A stretch of DNA of 64,000 nt from Flavobacterium sp. CG_23.5 (GCF_017875765.1 NZ_JAGGNA010000001.1:2073001-2137000); one strand, 5' to 3'. Shown: positions 45,301-53,854, counted from the first letter of the stretch. Program-made: numbers and translations. Notes: a model not told the origin generated them from the letters alone.

Positions 45301-45854
45301 GGAGAGTACGGTTGAATCGTGTAGCCTTTGTACATCAAATCCTTATTGTAGATTTGTTTCAAAATCCACCAAACCGTTTCCATATATTTGGATTTGTATG
45401 TCACATATGGATCTTCCATATCAACCCAATATCCCATTCTTTCGGTCAAATCATTCCATACATCCGTATAACGCATCACGGTTTTTTTACACGCTTCGTT
45501 ATATTCTTCGATGGAAATCGTTTTCCCAATATCTTCTTTGGTAATTCCTAATTCTTTCTCGGTACCTAATTCCACAGGCAATCCGTGCGTATCCCAACCG
45601 GCTTTACGCTTTACTTGGAAACCTTTTTGAGTTTTATATCTGCAAAAAATATCTTTAATAGCACGCGCCATTACGTGGTGAATTCCAGGCAATCCATTTG
45701 CCGAAGGCGGACCTTCAAAAAACACGAATGGTTGGTTTCCTTCACGAGTGGTTACGCTTTTCTCGAATATGTTTTCTTTCTTCCAAAAATCCAGAACTTC
45801 TGACGCTACAGTTGGTAAGTCAAGTCCTTTGTATTCAGTAAATTTTGTGCTCAT
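42384..45854 (-). CDS. ileS: Isoleucyl-tRNA synthetase, IleRS2 type with a GIHH signature
   Basis: This class I synthetase charges tRNA-Ile. At 1156 residues and with the late region resembling eukaryotic enzymes it belongs to the IleRS2 type, which is naturally less sensitive to mupirocin. The class I signature, normally HxGH, is here PGIHH (Gly57-Ile58-His59-His60): the first and third positions are swapped. The second signature is KMSKR. An editing domain (TTTPWTLPSNTAL) and an anticodon-binding domain are present. It heads the ileS-dksA operon; a TACTTTCG near 45884 (minus strand) may be a variant -7 box. Confidence 0.95.
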   Translation of the reverse strand: MSTKFTEYKGLDLPTVASEVLDFWKKENIFEKSVTTREGNQPFVFFEGPPSANGLPGIHHVMARAIKDIFCRYKTQKGFQVKRKAGWDTHGLPVELGTEKELGITKEDIGKTISIEEYNEACKKTVMRYTDVWNDLTERMGYWVDMEDPYVTYKSKYMETVWWILKQIYNKDLMYKGYTIQPYSPKAGTGLSSHEVNQPGSYRDVTDTTVVAQFKVIEEHRELLFSKFYEYITSKNLQHYKLEALDLDEIFILAWTTTPWTLPSNTALTVGPRIEYALVKTFNQYTFRPATLILAKNLVGKQFGKGFFESGEPADFENFKEGDKKIPYQVLAECKGSDLVGIKYEQLLPFTLPYQNPENAFRVISGDFVTTEDGTGIVHTAPTFGADDAKVAKEATPEVPPMLVLDENGNPVPLVDLQGKFTSHMGEYAGKYVKNEYYNDGEAPERSIDVELAIRLKEENKAFKVEKYVHSYPHCWRTDKPILYYPLDSWFIKITEVRDRMFDLNETINWKPKATGEGRFGNWLKNANDWNLSRSRYWGIPLPIWRTEEGTEEILIGSVEELYNEIEKSIAAGFQKENPFKGFEIGNMAESNYDLVDLHKNVVDEITLVSASGKPMTREADLIDVWFDSGSMPYAQWHYPFENKDKIDENKDFPADFIAEGVDQTRGWFYTLHAIGTLVFDKVAYKNVVSNGLVLDKNGQKMSKRLGNAADPFETLKEYGPDATRWYMISNANPWDNLKFDLEGIAEVRRKFFGTLYNTYSFFSLYANIDGFKFEEAEIPLNERPEIDQWIISELNTLVKDVDSFYADYEPTKAARAISEFVQENLSNWYVRLCRRRFWKGEYAQDKIAAYQTLYTCLLTISKLGAPIAPFFMDKLYRDLTVPTIPTLREEKYESVHLAEFPISVENYVNKMLESKMQKAQTISSLVLSLRKKEMIKVRQPLQKVMIPVLDENQRAEIEAVSDLIKAEVNVKEIVLLDDASGILVKQIKPNFKALGPRFGKDMGLISKEIQGFSKEQIAQLDKEGSLDIVIAGNNVTLTLEDVEITSQDIEGWLVANSNGITVALDITISEELKQEGIARELVNRIQNIRKDSGFEVTDKIKVQLKRNGLLEQAILKNVDYIKSETLTNDLVFEDEIENGTEIEFDEIKTMILISK

Positions 45855-45983
45855 TTTATCCTTTTCTAAATCGAGGTGCGAAAGTAAGGAATTTTGAATA
45901 AAAGAAAGAAAAGATGAGAGAAAATAGACAAAATTGAATAGAGAATTCGATAAAATTCATCATAAGTCCGACAATAGTACATT

Positions 45984-46697
45984 CTAGGAGAAAACTTCTT
46001 TTAAAACGTCCAGAGATTTTGGTTTTTTGAACCCGTCAAGGTGATAACTATAATAATCAATTAATATCTTCAAAACAATTTGTCTTTCAATGACATGAAA
46101 TACTTTTTGGTCATTATCGAATTTTAAATCGATCAGTTTTTTAAACAAATTAGTTTCATGTTCGGTAAGCGAACTAATCGCGTGAAAAGGCGTGAAAATA
46201 CCTTCGGTCATTTCGAAAAAAGGCATATCAATATCAGAAATATCTGGATAAAAACCGAGGTATTTTGTGGTTTCCAACATTAATATCAAATGAAAATTAG
46301 CGATTTCGTCATGGTTATCCAACCAATGCAAAGCGGTTTCCAAAAACGTAAATAAGTGTTCGTTTTTTTCCTCTTCGTGAATAGAATGATGCAGGATTTC
46401 GGAAATAAACATCACAATAGTACTTTTGTAAATATCCGAATGTATCGAATGAAAAGGGGAAGCGATTTTTATCTCTTTGAAATTTTCTAAAGTGCCTTTG
46501 TTTTTGTGAACGGCTTCGATTTCGAGAATTGTCATCGGTTGAAAGTAAGCGATTTTTTGATTGGATTTTCGACTCGAAAAAGCATCCCGGACAAAATAGG
46601 ATTTTAATCCATGAGACTGCGTAAAGCACTTCACAATCAAGCTTTTTTCCTGAAATTTTAACGAGGAAATGACGATCGCTTTGGTTTTAACTTGCAC
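45984..46697 (-). CDS. recO: DNA repair protein RecO
   Basis: RecO loads RecA onto SSB-coated DNA with RecR. The N-terminal OB fold starts VKTKAIVISSLKFQEKSLIVKCFT, and the helical C-terminal part is normal for Bacteroidota (237 residues total). The start is GTG, which fits the conserved N-terminus; no ATG is available. It lies next to porZ, an adjacency I recognise from other Bacteroidota. Confidence 0.9.
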   Translation of the reverse strand: MQVKTKAIVISSLKFQEKSLIVKCFTQSHGLKSYFVRDAFSSRKSNQKIAYFQPMTILEIEAVHKNKGTLENFKEIKIASPFHSIHSDIYKSTIVMFISEILHHSIHEEEKNEHLFTFLETALHWLDNHDEIANFHLILMLETTKYLGFYPDISDIDMPFFEMTEGIFTPFHAISSLTEHETNLFKKLIDLKFDNDQKVFHVIERQIVLKILIDYYSYHLDGFKKPKSLDVLKEVFS

Positions 46698-46755
46698 TAT
46701 TTTAATTTAAAGATTGAAAAATTTAAAGATTGAAAAATTAAATTCACTCTTTAAT

Positions 46756-49044
46756 TTACCTGATTATCATTACTTTTTTGACTTTGGTTTCGATCCCGTC
46801 TTGCGCCGAAATAAAAATCATGTACACTCCCGAAGCGACTTTGTATTTTCCAAAAGCAGTGGTATCCCATTCTATGGTTCCTCCTTCGGAAATGGTTTCA
46901 TAAACTAAATTCCCTTCTATATCGGTGATTTTAATATTGGCTTTATCCAGTAATCCGGCAATTTTTACGGTTCCTTCATATTCCGGTCGCACAGGATTTG
47001 GGTAAACAAAAACATTGCTTAAATCATCATTCGCTGCCGTTGCAACTCCTTTGAAAGAAATCAATCCTTTGGCGGTAGCAATAAAAACTTCGCCTGTTTT
47101 GCTATTTATATCAATGTCATTTATAACATTGCTTGGCAAAGGCGAATTGCTGGTGGTAAAATGATATTTGGTTTCCTGTCCGTTTGGCGAGACTAAAAAC
47201 ACACCTGAATCGGCGGTGCCAATCCATTTATTATTGGCCCCATCCACAACAATATCGGTGATAAATTGTTCGTAAAGTAACTCTTGTGCCAAATTTTCTT
47301 CTAAAATAATTACGGGGTTTGTAGTCAGTTTATCATCAGTCAGGTAACTCCCAACATTAGACAAAATTCGCAAGCCTTTTGTAGTGCCTATCCAAAGTTG
47401 GTTTCTGGCATCAACGGCAACAACCCTTGCATCCGAAATAGGTAAATTACCCGTATCGGGACCTGAAGTTATTTTTTTAAATTTATTAATACTTTCATTA
47501 AAACCTATAACCCCGTCTCTGCTTGTAGAAAGCCATTTGGTTCCGTTTTTATCGATTGCCATTCGCCCAAAACTGTTTTCATTGGATAAATTCAGAATAT
47601 TGTCCATTGCATAGCTTTGCCATTGCCCTCCCGATTTCAATACTTTTAAACCGTTTTTTACTCTGCTATTGGTAACCCAAAGATTACCGGATTTGTCAAA
47701 TGCAGTTCCATTTATCCTCACATCAATGTAATTTGGTCCCAAAAAAGTTAGCGTTTCTAAACCACTATTAGTTTGATTATACAGAATTTTAGGCTCGTCA
47801 TTTACGATTTTTAGCAATCCTGAGAAAAATGAACTGACATAAACTTCGTTCTCATTTGCTGGATTAACCGTGATTCTAACCAGTGATTTTGCCCCTAAAA
47901 CTTTTTTGTAAGGAATATTCAACCATCCGGAAGCATTGTATTTACTTATGCCGTAACTATCTAATTCGTAAGGATTGTAATCCACGGTGTAATCTCCAAA
48001 TACGGTCCAAAGCTGATCTGTAGTTGCTTGAAGTGCGAATATATTATTTCGCGATGGCCCAATTGGAGTGCTATTTTCAAACATCGTGGAGGACAAAAGA
48101 GAAGTGGTTATCAATCCGTCAGCTTTTGTTCCAATAAAAATCGTATCCCCTATAATTGTTGCGCAAGTAAAATTGGGATTCGTTTCGGTGATTTGGTTTG
48201 AATTAATTTGACGAACGAGCACCATCTGTTTGTTGTAAACATAAATACTGTTCAAAGTGGTTATTATCAAGTAATCCGCTGTCCCTCGCATATCCTGTGA
48301 AGGTTGAGCAAGCGCTTTATATCCTATAAAAGAATTCGAGTTGGAATCATATTTATGAATATATCCCGAAGAATTAATGGAATACAAATCTGTACCAAAG
48401 CTTGACACACAGAACCAATTTCCTGCCACAATCAACTCCCATTGATTAAAATCAACTAAGTTTTTATTAGAAATAGTTGCTCTTCTAACGCCTGTATTTG
48501 TGGCCGCATAAATAAATCCATTGAATATTGTGGTCTGTTTCACACTTATTTCTGCGCCATTACCGCCGATGAAATAGGTGTCTCCAAATTGCAGCGTCTT
48601 TAAATTGAACTGAACAATTCCAAAATCACAGGAGACATAAACAATGCCTTCAAATTCCATGAAGTGATTGATTTTTTTTATGTTTGAAGGAAGTTGTTTA
48701 TTAATAATATCGACCACATTCAGCATGCTTCCATCCGCTTCATTTATGACAATCATCAATCCATTTTCGTATCCAACCAATGTTTTATTGAATGCCTCAC
48801 TATAATATAATGATGAAATCGTTTGCCCTGAAAGCCCGTCAATAGTATTGGTGGTTTTAATTTGGCTTGTGGTGGTATTCTTAGAAAACAATGCGTTTTC
48901 CGAAGCTGCATAAATAGTTGATGATGATTCCGAAAGATCTGTAATTTCATTATAGGAAAAATAGCCTTGCCACAAGAGATTGTTTTGGGAAAAACCCAAT
49001 TGTACTGTTATGAGTAATACAAAAAGTAAAAGCCTGTTTTTCAT
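46756..49044 (-). CDS. porZ: PorZ-like type IX secretion system protein with two beta-propellers
   Basis: PorZ is a cell-surface part of the type IX secretion system, reported to help deliver anionic LPS for attachment of cargo. Visible here: a signal peptide (MKNRLLLFVLLITVQLGFSQ), propeller-type repeats through about residue 670 (LWIGTTKGLRIL, KWIGTADSGVF, KWLSTSRDGVIGF), and a C-terminal sorting-type domain from VFVYPNPVRP to KVKKVMIIR. The start at 49044 is chosen since the -7 box at 49067 lies within the longer frame. It sits beside recO. Confidence 0.88.
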   Translation of the reverse strand: MKNRLLLFVLLITVQLGFSQNNLLWQGYFSYNEITDLSESSSTIYAASENALFSKNTTTSQIKTTNTIDGLSGQTISSLYYSEAFNKTLVGYENGLMIVINEADGSMLNVVDIINKQLPSNIKKINHFMEFEGIVYVSCDFGIVQFNLKTLQFGDTYFIGGNGAEISVKQTTIFNGFIYAATNTGVRRATISNKNLVDFNQWELIVAGNWFCVSSFGTDLYSINSSGYIHKYDSNSNSFIGYKALAQPSQDMRGTADYLIITTLNSIYVYNKQMVLVRQINSNQITETNPNFTCATIIGDTIFIGTKADGLITTSLLSSTMFENSTPIGPSRNNIFALQATTDQLWTVFGDYTVDYNPYELDSYGISKYNASGWLNIPYKKVLGAKSLVRITVNPANENEVYVSSFFSGLLKIVNDEPKILYNQTNSGLETLTFLGPNYIDVRINGTAFDKSGNLWVTNSRVKNGLKVLKSGGQWQSYAMDNILNLSNENSFGRMAIDKNGTKWLSTSRDGVIGFNESINKFKKITSGPDTGNLPISDARVVAVDARNQLWIGTTKGLRILSNVGSYLTDDKLTTNPVIILEENLAQELLYEQFITDIVVDGANNKWIGTADSGVFLVSPNGQETKYHFTTSNSPLPSNVINDIDINSKTGEVFIATAKGLISFKGVATAANDDLSNVFVYPNPVRPEYEGTVKIAGLLDKANIKITDIEGNLVYETISEGGTIEWDTTAFGKYKVASGVYMIFISAQDGIETKVKKVMIIR

Positions 49045-49066
49045 TATTTGTATGAATATTGGTTTA

Positions 49067-49074
49067 CAAATATA
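49067..49074 (-). promoter_or_regulatory. -7 promoter box for porZ
   Basis: The minus strand reads TATATTTG, 22 bases before the ATG at 49044. Confidence 0.55.
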
Positions 49075-49106
49075 GAACAAACGAAAGTATTAGAATTTTG
49101 TTACAC

Positions 49107-49152
49107 AAAAAAAATGCCTTCTATCCTTAATATAGGTAGAAGGCATTTTAAA
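49107..49152 (-). terminator. gdhA terminator
   Basis: The stem AAATGCCTTCT/AGAAGGCATTT with a central loop is followed by a T run on the minus strand, just after the gdhA stop. Confidence 0.8.
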
Positions 49153-49169
49153 TTATAATTAAAACCGAT

Positions 49170-50513
49170 TTATACTACTCCTTGAGCTAGCATAGCATCA
49201 GCTACTTTTACAAATCCTGCAATGTTTGCTCCTTTTACATAGTCAACATAACCAGTTGCATCAGAACCATATTTCACACATGAAGCGTGAATATTTAACA
49301 TAATCCCTTTTAACCTTTCGTCCACTTCTTCAGAACTCCAGCTCAATCTCAATGAGTTTTGAGACATTTCTAGACCTGAAGTTGCTACTCCACCAGCATT
49401 AGATGCTTTTCCTGGAGCGAATAATAATTTTGCTTTTTGAAAAACAATAACCGCATCAGGCATAGTTGGCATGTTAGCTCCTTCAGCAACACAGATACAT
49501 CCGTGTGCCACTAAAGCTTTTGCTTCGTCTTCGTTCAATTCGTTTTGAGTAGCACAAGGCAACGCAATATCACATTTTACATCCCATGGACGTTTTCCTG
49601 CAACGTATTTTGCGGTTGGATATTTAGTAACATAATCACTAATTCTACCTCTTAACTCATTTTTGATTACCATTACGTGCGCTAGTTTCTCTGCGTCAAT
49701 TCCATCAGCATCATAAATATATCCAGCAGAATCTGACATAGTAACCACTTTTCCACCTAATTGAGTCGCTTTTTCAGTAGCATATTGCGCCACATTTCCT
49801 GAACCGGAAACCACAACTGTTTTTCCTGTAAAACTATCTCCTTTTGTAGCCAACATGCTTTGAGCAAAATACACTGCTCCATAACCTGTCGCTTCTGGTC
49901 TGATTAATGAACCACCAAAAGAAATTCCTTTACCAGTCAAAACACCAGTAAATTCGTTTCTGATTCTTTTGTATTGACCAAACATATATCCTACTTCTCT
50001 TCCTCCAACACCAATATCTCCAGCAGGAACATCCGTATCAGCACCAATATGTTTACACAACTCAGTCATGAAACTTTGGCAAAAACGCATTACTTCATTA
50101 TCTGATTTTCCTTTTGGATCAAAATCAGCTCCACCTTTTCCACCACCCATTGGCAATGTCGTTAAGCTATTTTTAAACGTTTGCTCAAAAGCTAAAAATT
50201 TCAAAATACTTAAATTTACGGAAGGATGAAAACGAAGTCCTCCTTTATATGGTCCAATAGCCGAATTCATTTGAATACGGTATCCTCTATTTACTTGAGT
50301 TTCACCTTTATCATCAATCCAAGTTACTCGAAACATAATGATACGATCTGACTCGACCATTCTTTCCAAAAGCATTTTGTTTTGGTATTTTTTATTTTCT
50401 TCGATAAAAGGAATTACTGTTTCAGCAACTTCTAAAACTGCTTGCATAAATTCCGGCTCGTTCGGATTCTTTTTAGCAACCGATTCGATAAAAGTAGTAA
50501 TACTTTGTGACAT
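49170..50513 (-). CDS. gdhA: NADP-type glutamate dehydrogenase
   Basis: The enzyme makes glutamate from 2-oxoglutarate and ammonium. The hexameric 447-residue type is clear from KGGLRFHPSVNLSILKFLAFEQ-like region (GPYKGGLRFHPSVN), the catalytic LPMGGGKGGADFDPKGKS and the dinucleotide site VVSGSGNVAQYA. The NADP preference is inferred from length and family. A 7-bp inverted repeat lies between the -7 box and the start codon and could be an operator. No glutamate synthase gene is nearby. Confidence 0.95.
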   Translation of the reverse strand: MSQSITTFIESVAKKNPNEPEFMQAVLEVAETVIPFIEENKKYQNKMLLERMVESDRIIMFRVTWIDDKGETQVNRGYRIQMNSAIGPYKGGLRFHPSVNLSILKFLAFEQTFKNSLTTLPMGGGKGGADFDPKGKSDNEVMRFCQSFMTELCKHIGADTDVPAGDIGVGGREVGYMFGQYKRIRNEFTGVLTGKGISFGGSLIRPEATGYGAVYFAQSMLATKGDSFTGKTVVVSGSGNVAQYATEKATQLGGKVVTMSDSAGYIYDADGIDAEKLAHVMVIKNELRGRISDYVTKYPTAKYVAGKRPWDVKCDIALPCATQNELNEDEAKALVAHGCICVAEGANMPTMPDAVIVFQKAKLLFAPGKASNAGGVATSGLEMSQNSLRLSWSSEEVDERLKGIMLNIHASCVKYGSDATGYVDYVKGANIAGFVKVADAMLAQGVV

Positions 50514-50528
50514 GATTAATAGATTATT

Positions 50529-50546
50529 AACGTTTAAGAAAACGTT
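50529..50546. promoter_or_regulatory. Inverted repeat in the gdhA leader
   Basis: AACGTTTAAGAAAACGTT is a 7-bp inverted repeat with a 4-base centre, located between the gdhA -7 box and its start codon. It could be a regulator-binding site or an mRNA hairpin. Confidence 0.4.
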
Positions 50547-50560
50547 TTCGTTAGTGAGTA

Positions 50561-50568
50561 CAAATATA
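50561..50568 (-). promoter_or_regulatory. -7 promoter box for gdhA
   Basis: The minus strand reads TATATTTG, 47 bases before the gdhA ATG. Confidence 0.55.
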
Positions 50569-50758
50569 CGCCTTCTAGCAATATTGGAGTCGTTTTTTTT
50601 GTTTTATCAATAGAATTATCTTTTTATTAAGCATTTTCAAAGAAATCCATTCCCAAACGCTCGTTTTAAACCAAATCGTTGTGGTTTTCGTAACCAAATA
50701 AGATTTTGTGCACTTATTTTTAAATTCTATTTTTCTAAATTACTAAGTGATGTTTTTA

Positions 50759-50766
50759 TATATTTG
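50759..50766 (+). promoter_or_regulatory. -7 promoter box for the barrel-like gene
   Basis: TATATTTG ends 8 bases before the ATG at 50775 and 26 before the ATG at 50793. Normal leader lengths favour the second ATG. Confidence 0.55.
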
Positions 50767-50792
50767 TTCAGATTATGAAAACTTACCTTATA

Positions 50793-51593
50793 ATGGTCAA
50801 ACATTTACTACTATTCTTAATTATCCTATTGGGATTCTCTTATAATTCAAATGCACAATTTGGATTTTCTCATGAAATAGGAGTTATTGCTGGGCCTGTG
50901 GCCTTTCAATCTGACTATGGGGAACGTCATGATTTAAAAACCAATTCTGGAAATACTGGAATGGGGATTGGTATTATTCATTATATAAATTTCTCCTACA
51001 GAGCTGATTGTAACTGCTATACTCCCGAAACCTACTTTAACGACCATTTCAAACTAAGAACTGAAATATCCTACAATAAAACCGAATTAAAACATTTTGG
51101 ACAATGGACTGAAGGCAAACCTTCGTTAGGAAAAGATCAATTGAGAGCGATGAGAGGAAGTACTGCAATTACCAATATAGGAATGCAGTTGGAATTTTTC
51201 CCTTTAAGTATTCGTGATTTTACCGCAACAATTGGCAAGTTAGGCCCGTTTGTAAGTCTTGGTGGTCAATTCAGTTATTATAATGCCAAAGCTTACTCAA
51301 CCATGGGCCCATTAGGAACTCCTTTAACCACATTTCCTAAATATCTAACCCCAACTGATGGTCGTCCTTATGGATTTTCCACTGAAGGAGGGAACGTTTG
51401 GTCTGTTATATCAAGTGTAGGAACACGTTATAAATTAAGTCCGTTACGCGATTTAATGGTGGACTTACGATTTCAATATTTCTTCTCCAACTGGGTGGAT
51501 GGTTTAAATCCTAATCCGGCTCTCTATAAAGAAAACAAAGCAAACGATTGGTTGGTTTGGTTTAATGTTGGTTATATTTATTATTTACAATAG
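50793..51593 (+). CDS. Outer-membrane beta-barrel-like secreted protein of unknown function
   Basis: The 266-residue product starts with a signal peptide (MVKHLLLFLIILLGFSYNSNAQ) and then has amphipathic strands with aromatic ends (FGFSHEIGVIAGPVAF, LMVDLRFQYFFSNW, WLVWFNVGYIYYLQ), ending in an aromatic residue pair near the C-terminus as outer-membrane barrels do. I recall similar proteins beside gdhA in Flavobacteriaceae (named THC0290_0291 family), but cannot confirm this. The start at 50793 is chosen because the ATG at 50775 would leave almost no leader after the -7 box. Confidence 0.65.
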   Translation: MVKHLLLFLIILLGFSYNSNAQFGFSHEIGVIAGPVAFQSDYGERHDLKTNSGNTGMGIGIIHYINFSYRADCNCYTPETYFNDHFKLRTEISYNKTELKHFGQWTEGKPSLGKDQLRAMRGSTAITNIGMQLEFFPLSIRDFTATIGKLGPFVSLGGQFSYYNAKAYSTMGPLGTPLTTFPKYLTPTDGRPYGFSTEGGNVWSVISSVGTRYKLSPLRDLMVDLRFQYFFSNWVDGLNPNPALYKENKANDWLVWFNVGYIYYLQ

Positions 51594-51617
51594 TGGAAAT
51601 ACAAGTATTATAAAAAC

Positions 51618-51653
51618 GAAAAACCCAATTCTAAATTTCAGAATTGGGTTTAT
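51618..51653 (+). terminator. Terminator after the barrel-like gene
   Basis: The stem AAACCCAATTCT/AGAATTGGGTTT with a 7-base loop is followed by T-rich sequence. Confidence 0.75.
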
Positions 51654-51704
51654 TATTTACACTCTACTCTATAAAAGAGAAAAGCTGACTATTGTATTTT
51701 GCAA

Positions 51705-52850
51705 TTATGCTAACGCCTGTTTTAAATCTTCAATTAAATCTTCCGCATCTTCTATACCTACGCTCAATCGAACCAGATCATCTGTAATTCCAATTTCTTT
51801 TCTTTTGTCTTCCGGAATCGATGCGTGTGTCATCAAAGCGGGATGATTTGCCAATGATTCTACTCCGCCCAAAGATTCTGCTAAAGTGAACACTTTAAGA
51901 TTCTCCAAAAATTTAATGGCATCCTCTTTTTTGCCTGAAGCAAAAGTAAAAGAAACCATTCCTCCAAAACCACTCATTTGTTTTTTGGCAATTTCATGAT
52001 ACGGATGACTTGGCAATCCTGGATAATAAACTCTTTTTACTTTTGGATGATTGTCTAAAAATGCAACCACTTTTTCCCCATTCTCACAATGTCTCTGCAC
52101 GCGTAAATGCAAGGTTTTTATTCCTCTCAACACTAAAAAACTATCCATTGGTCCTAGCGTAGCTCCCGTTGCAAATTGTTGAAAATGCAATTGTTCTCCC
52201 AGCGCTTCGTCTTTTACAATCAAAGCTCCAGCAATAACATCAGAATGCCCGCCAAGATATTTCGTCGCAGAATGCATTACAATATCTGCTCCTAAGTCTA
52301 ATGGTTTTTGCAAATAAGGAGTAGCAAAAGTATTATCTACGGCAAAAAGAATTTTATTCTCCTTTGTGATTTTAGCAATTTCTTGAATATCCGCCAACTT
52401 CATCAGTGGATTTGTCGGTGTTTCCACCCAAACTAGTTTTGTGTTTTCATTAATCAATGACTTGAATTTCTCAATGTCATTCATGTCAACAAAATGAAAT
52501 TTAATCCCTGAATCTTTATAAATACGAGTAAACATTCTGTAAGTTCCACCATACAAATCATCCATAGCGATGATTTCATCTCCGGATTTAAAAGAACGTA
52601 AAAGACAATCCGTGGCCGCTAATCCTGATGAAAAAGCCAAACCTCTTGTTCCGTTTTCAATACTTGCCAATGCGTTTTCAAGTGCCGTTCTAGTAGGGTT
52701 TGCGGCCCTGCTATATTCATAATCCGGATTTACCGGCTTACCTGGACTTGTTTGTACAAATGTTGAAGTTTGATATACAGGAGGCATAACGGCTCCTGTA
52801 CTTGGATCATGGTGCTGACCACCGTGAATGGCTTTTGTATTGAATTTCAT
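51705..52850 (-). CDS. Cystathionine gamma-synthase/gamma-lyase family PLP enzyme
   Basis: This trans-sulfuration enzyme of 381 residues acts on cystathionine, cysteine or homocysteine derivatives. The PLP Lys lies in HSATKYLGGHSDVI; the phosphate-binding and substrate motifs YSRAANPTRTALE and FSSGLAATDCLL are canonical. Synthase and lyase cannot be separated from sequence alone. It is transcribed away from the DUF3298 gene; both have -7 boxes in the shared gap. Confidence 0.92.
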   Translation of the reverse strand: MKFNTKAIHGGQHHDPSTGAVMPPVYQTSTFVQTSPGKPVNPDYEYSRAANPTRTALENALASIENGTRGLAFSSGLAATDCLLRSFKSGDEIIAMDDLYGGTYRMFTRIYKDSGIKFHFVDMNDIEKFKSLINENTKLVWVETPTNPLMKLADIQEIAKITKENKILFAVDNTFATPYLQKPLDLGADIVMHSATKYLGGHSDVIAGALIVKDEALGEQLHFQQFATGATLGPMDSFLVLRGIKTLHLRVQRHCENGEKVVAFLDNHPKVKRVYYPGLPSHPYHEIAKKQMSGFGGMVSFTFASGKKEDAIKFLENLKVFTLAESLGGVESLANHPALMTHASIPEDKRKEIGITDDLVRLSVGIEDAEDLIEDLKQALA

Positions 52851-52884
52851 ATGTATTTTATTTTTTAAATGCGAAATAGTTTCA

Positions 52885-52892
52885 CAAATTTA
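52885..52892 (-). promoter_or_regulatory. -7 promoter box for the trans-sulfuration gene
   Basis: The minus strand reads TAAATTTG, 34 bases before the ATG at 52850. Confidence 0.5.
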
Positions 52893-52926
52893 CCCTTTAA
52901 TTTATTCTATCCAAGCGGCAAGTTGA

Positions 52927-52934
52927 TACCTTTG
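52927..52934 (+). promoter_or_regulatory. -7 promoter box for the DUF3298 gene
   Basis: TACCTTTG is an exact TAnnTTTG match, 21 bases before the ATG at 52956. It lies inside the longer frame and supports that start. Confidence 0.6.
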
Positions 52935-52955
52935 TATTTAATTAACATTTTTGAG

Positions 52956-53699
52956 ATGAAACACATTATCCTTTTTGCCGTATTACTTTTGTCAATGGCG
53001 CGTTGTTCTAAAGAATTAGTTTTTGAAGACAAGTCCTTCCAGAAAAAAACGACATTGCCATGCAAGGGAAAGTGCCCTCAAATTACTTTACGAATCCCAG
53101 TTGCCAAAGATGTCCCAGTGGTTGCAGATAGCATCAATAAAAAAGTGTTTTCTGTTTTGAAAGAGATTATTTATTTTGGTGAAAAGCCATATACCTCAAC
53201 AAATTATAATGGTTTATTGACTTCCTTTATTGGTTCCTATGAAAAACTGCAAAAGAATTTTCCTAAAGATACTTTTGGCTGGGAAGCAAAAATTGAAGGC
53301 AGTATAAAATACCAATCGGATAGTATTTTGAATATCGAAATCAATCATTATACCTATACGGGTGGCGCTCATGGTTATCAAGGTTTACGTTCCTTAATTT
53401 TTGATCCAGAAACAGGAAAAACAATCTCAAACAATAAAATATTTAAGAACAAGAATGCTTTTAAGGCTTTCGCCGAAAAAAAATTCAGAGCCAAATATAA
53501 AATCCCCGAAAACCAATCCATAAATTCCACAGGATTGATGTTTGAAGACGAAAAATTCGAACTTCCACAAAATATTTTTTACACAGACAAAGGATTGCTT
53601 TTATATTACAACCTATATGAAGCGGCCTCCTATTCAGATGGGCCAAAAGAATTGTTATTGTCTTACCAAGAAGTGAATGATTATTTGAGATTGAAATAG
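52956..53699 (+). CDS. DUF3298/DUF4163-type lipoprotein
   Basis: The 247-residue product starts MKHIILFAVLLLSMARC, a lipoprotein signal with Cys17. The middle region (YGGxHGY-like TYTGGAHGYQGLRSLIFDPETG) and the C-terminal part (PKELLLSYQEVNDYL) match the DUF4163/DUF3298 pair, also found in peptidoglycan-associated RsiV/PdaC-like proteins. The function is unknown. It is divergent from the trans-sulfuration gene. A repeat element begins ~20 bases after its stop. Confidence 0.8.
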   Translation: MKHIILFAVLLLSMARCSKELVFEDKSFQKKTTLPCKGKCPQITLRIPVAKDVPVVADSINKKVFSVLKEIIYFGEKPYTSTNYNGLLTSFIGSYEKLQKNFPKDTFGWEAKIEGSIKYQSDSILNIEINHYTYTGGAHGYQGLRSLIFDPETGKTISNNKIFKNKNAFKAFAEKKFRAKYKIPENQSINSTGLMFEDEKFELPQNIFYTDKGLLLYYNLYEAASYSDGPKELLLSYQEVNDYLRLK

Positions 53700-53719
53700 T
53701 TAATTCACAATACCCTACC

Positions 53720-53805
53720 GATTGCAATGCAAATCCCCTTGCTTTTTTCTTTACAAAAGAAAAAATTGCAATCTCGTCATTCGTACGAGACGGGAAATTG
53801 CTCCT
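53720..53805 (+). repeat. Intergenic hairpin-core repeat element, copy C
   Basis: The segment has a central hairpin (TTGCTTTTTTCTTT paired with AAAAGAAAAAATTGC), then a second stem TCTCGT/ACGAGA, and ends GGGAAATTGCTCC, matching the right flank of copies A and B. The left flank is weakly conserved. It follows the DUF3298 gene. Confidence 0.5.
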
Positions 53806-53854
53806 ATAAACTCACAATAAACTCTCCTGAAAATCACGAATAATGGCAAATTGT

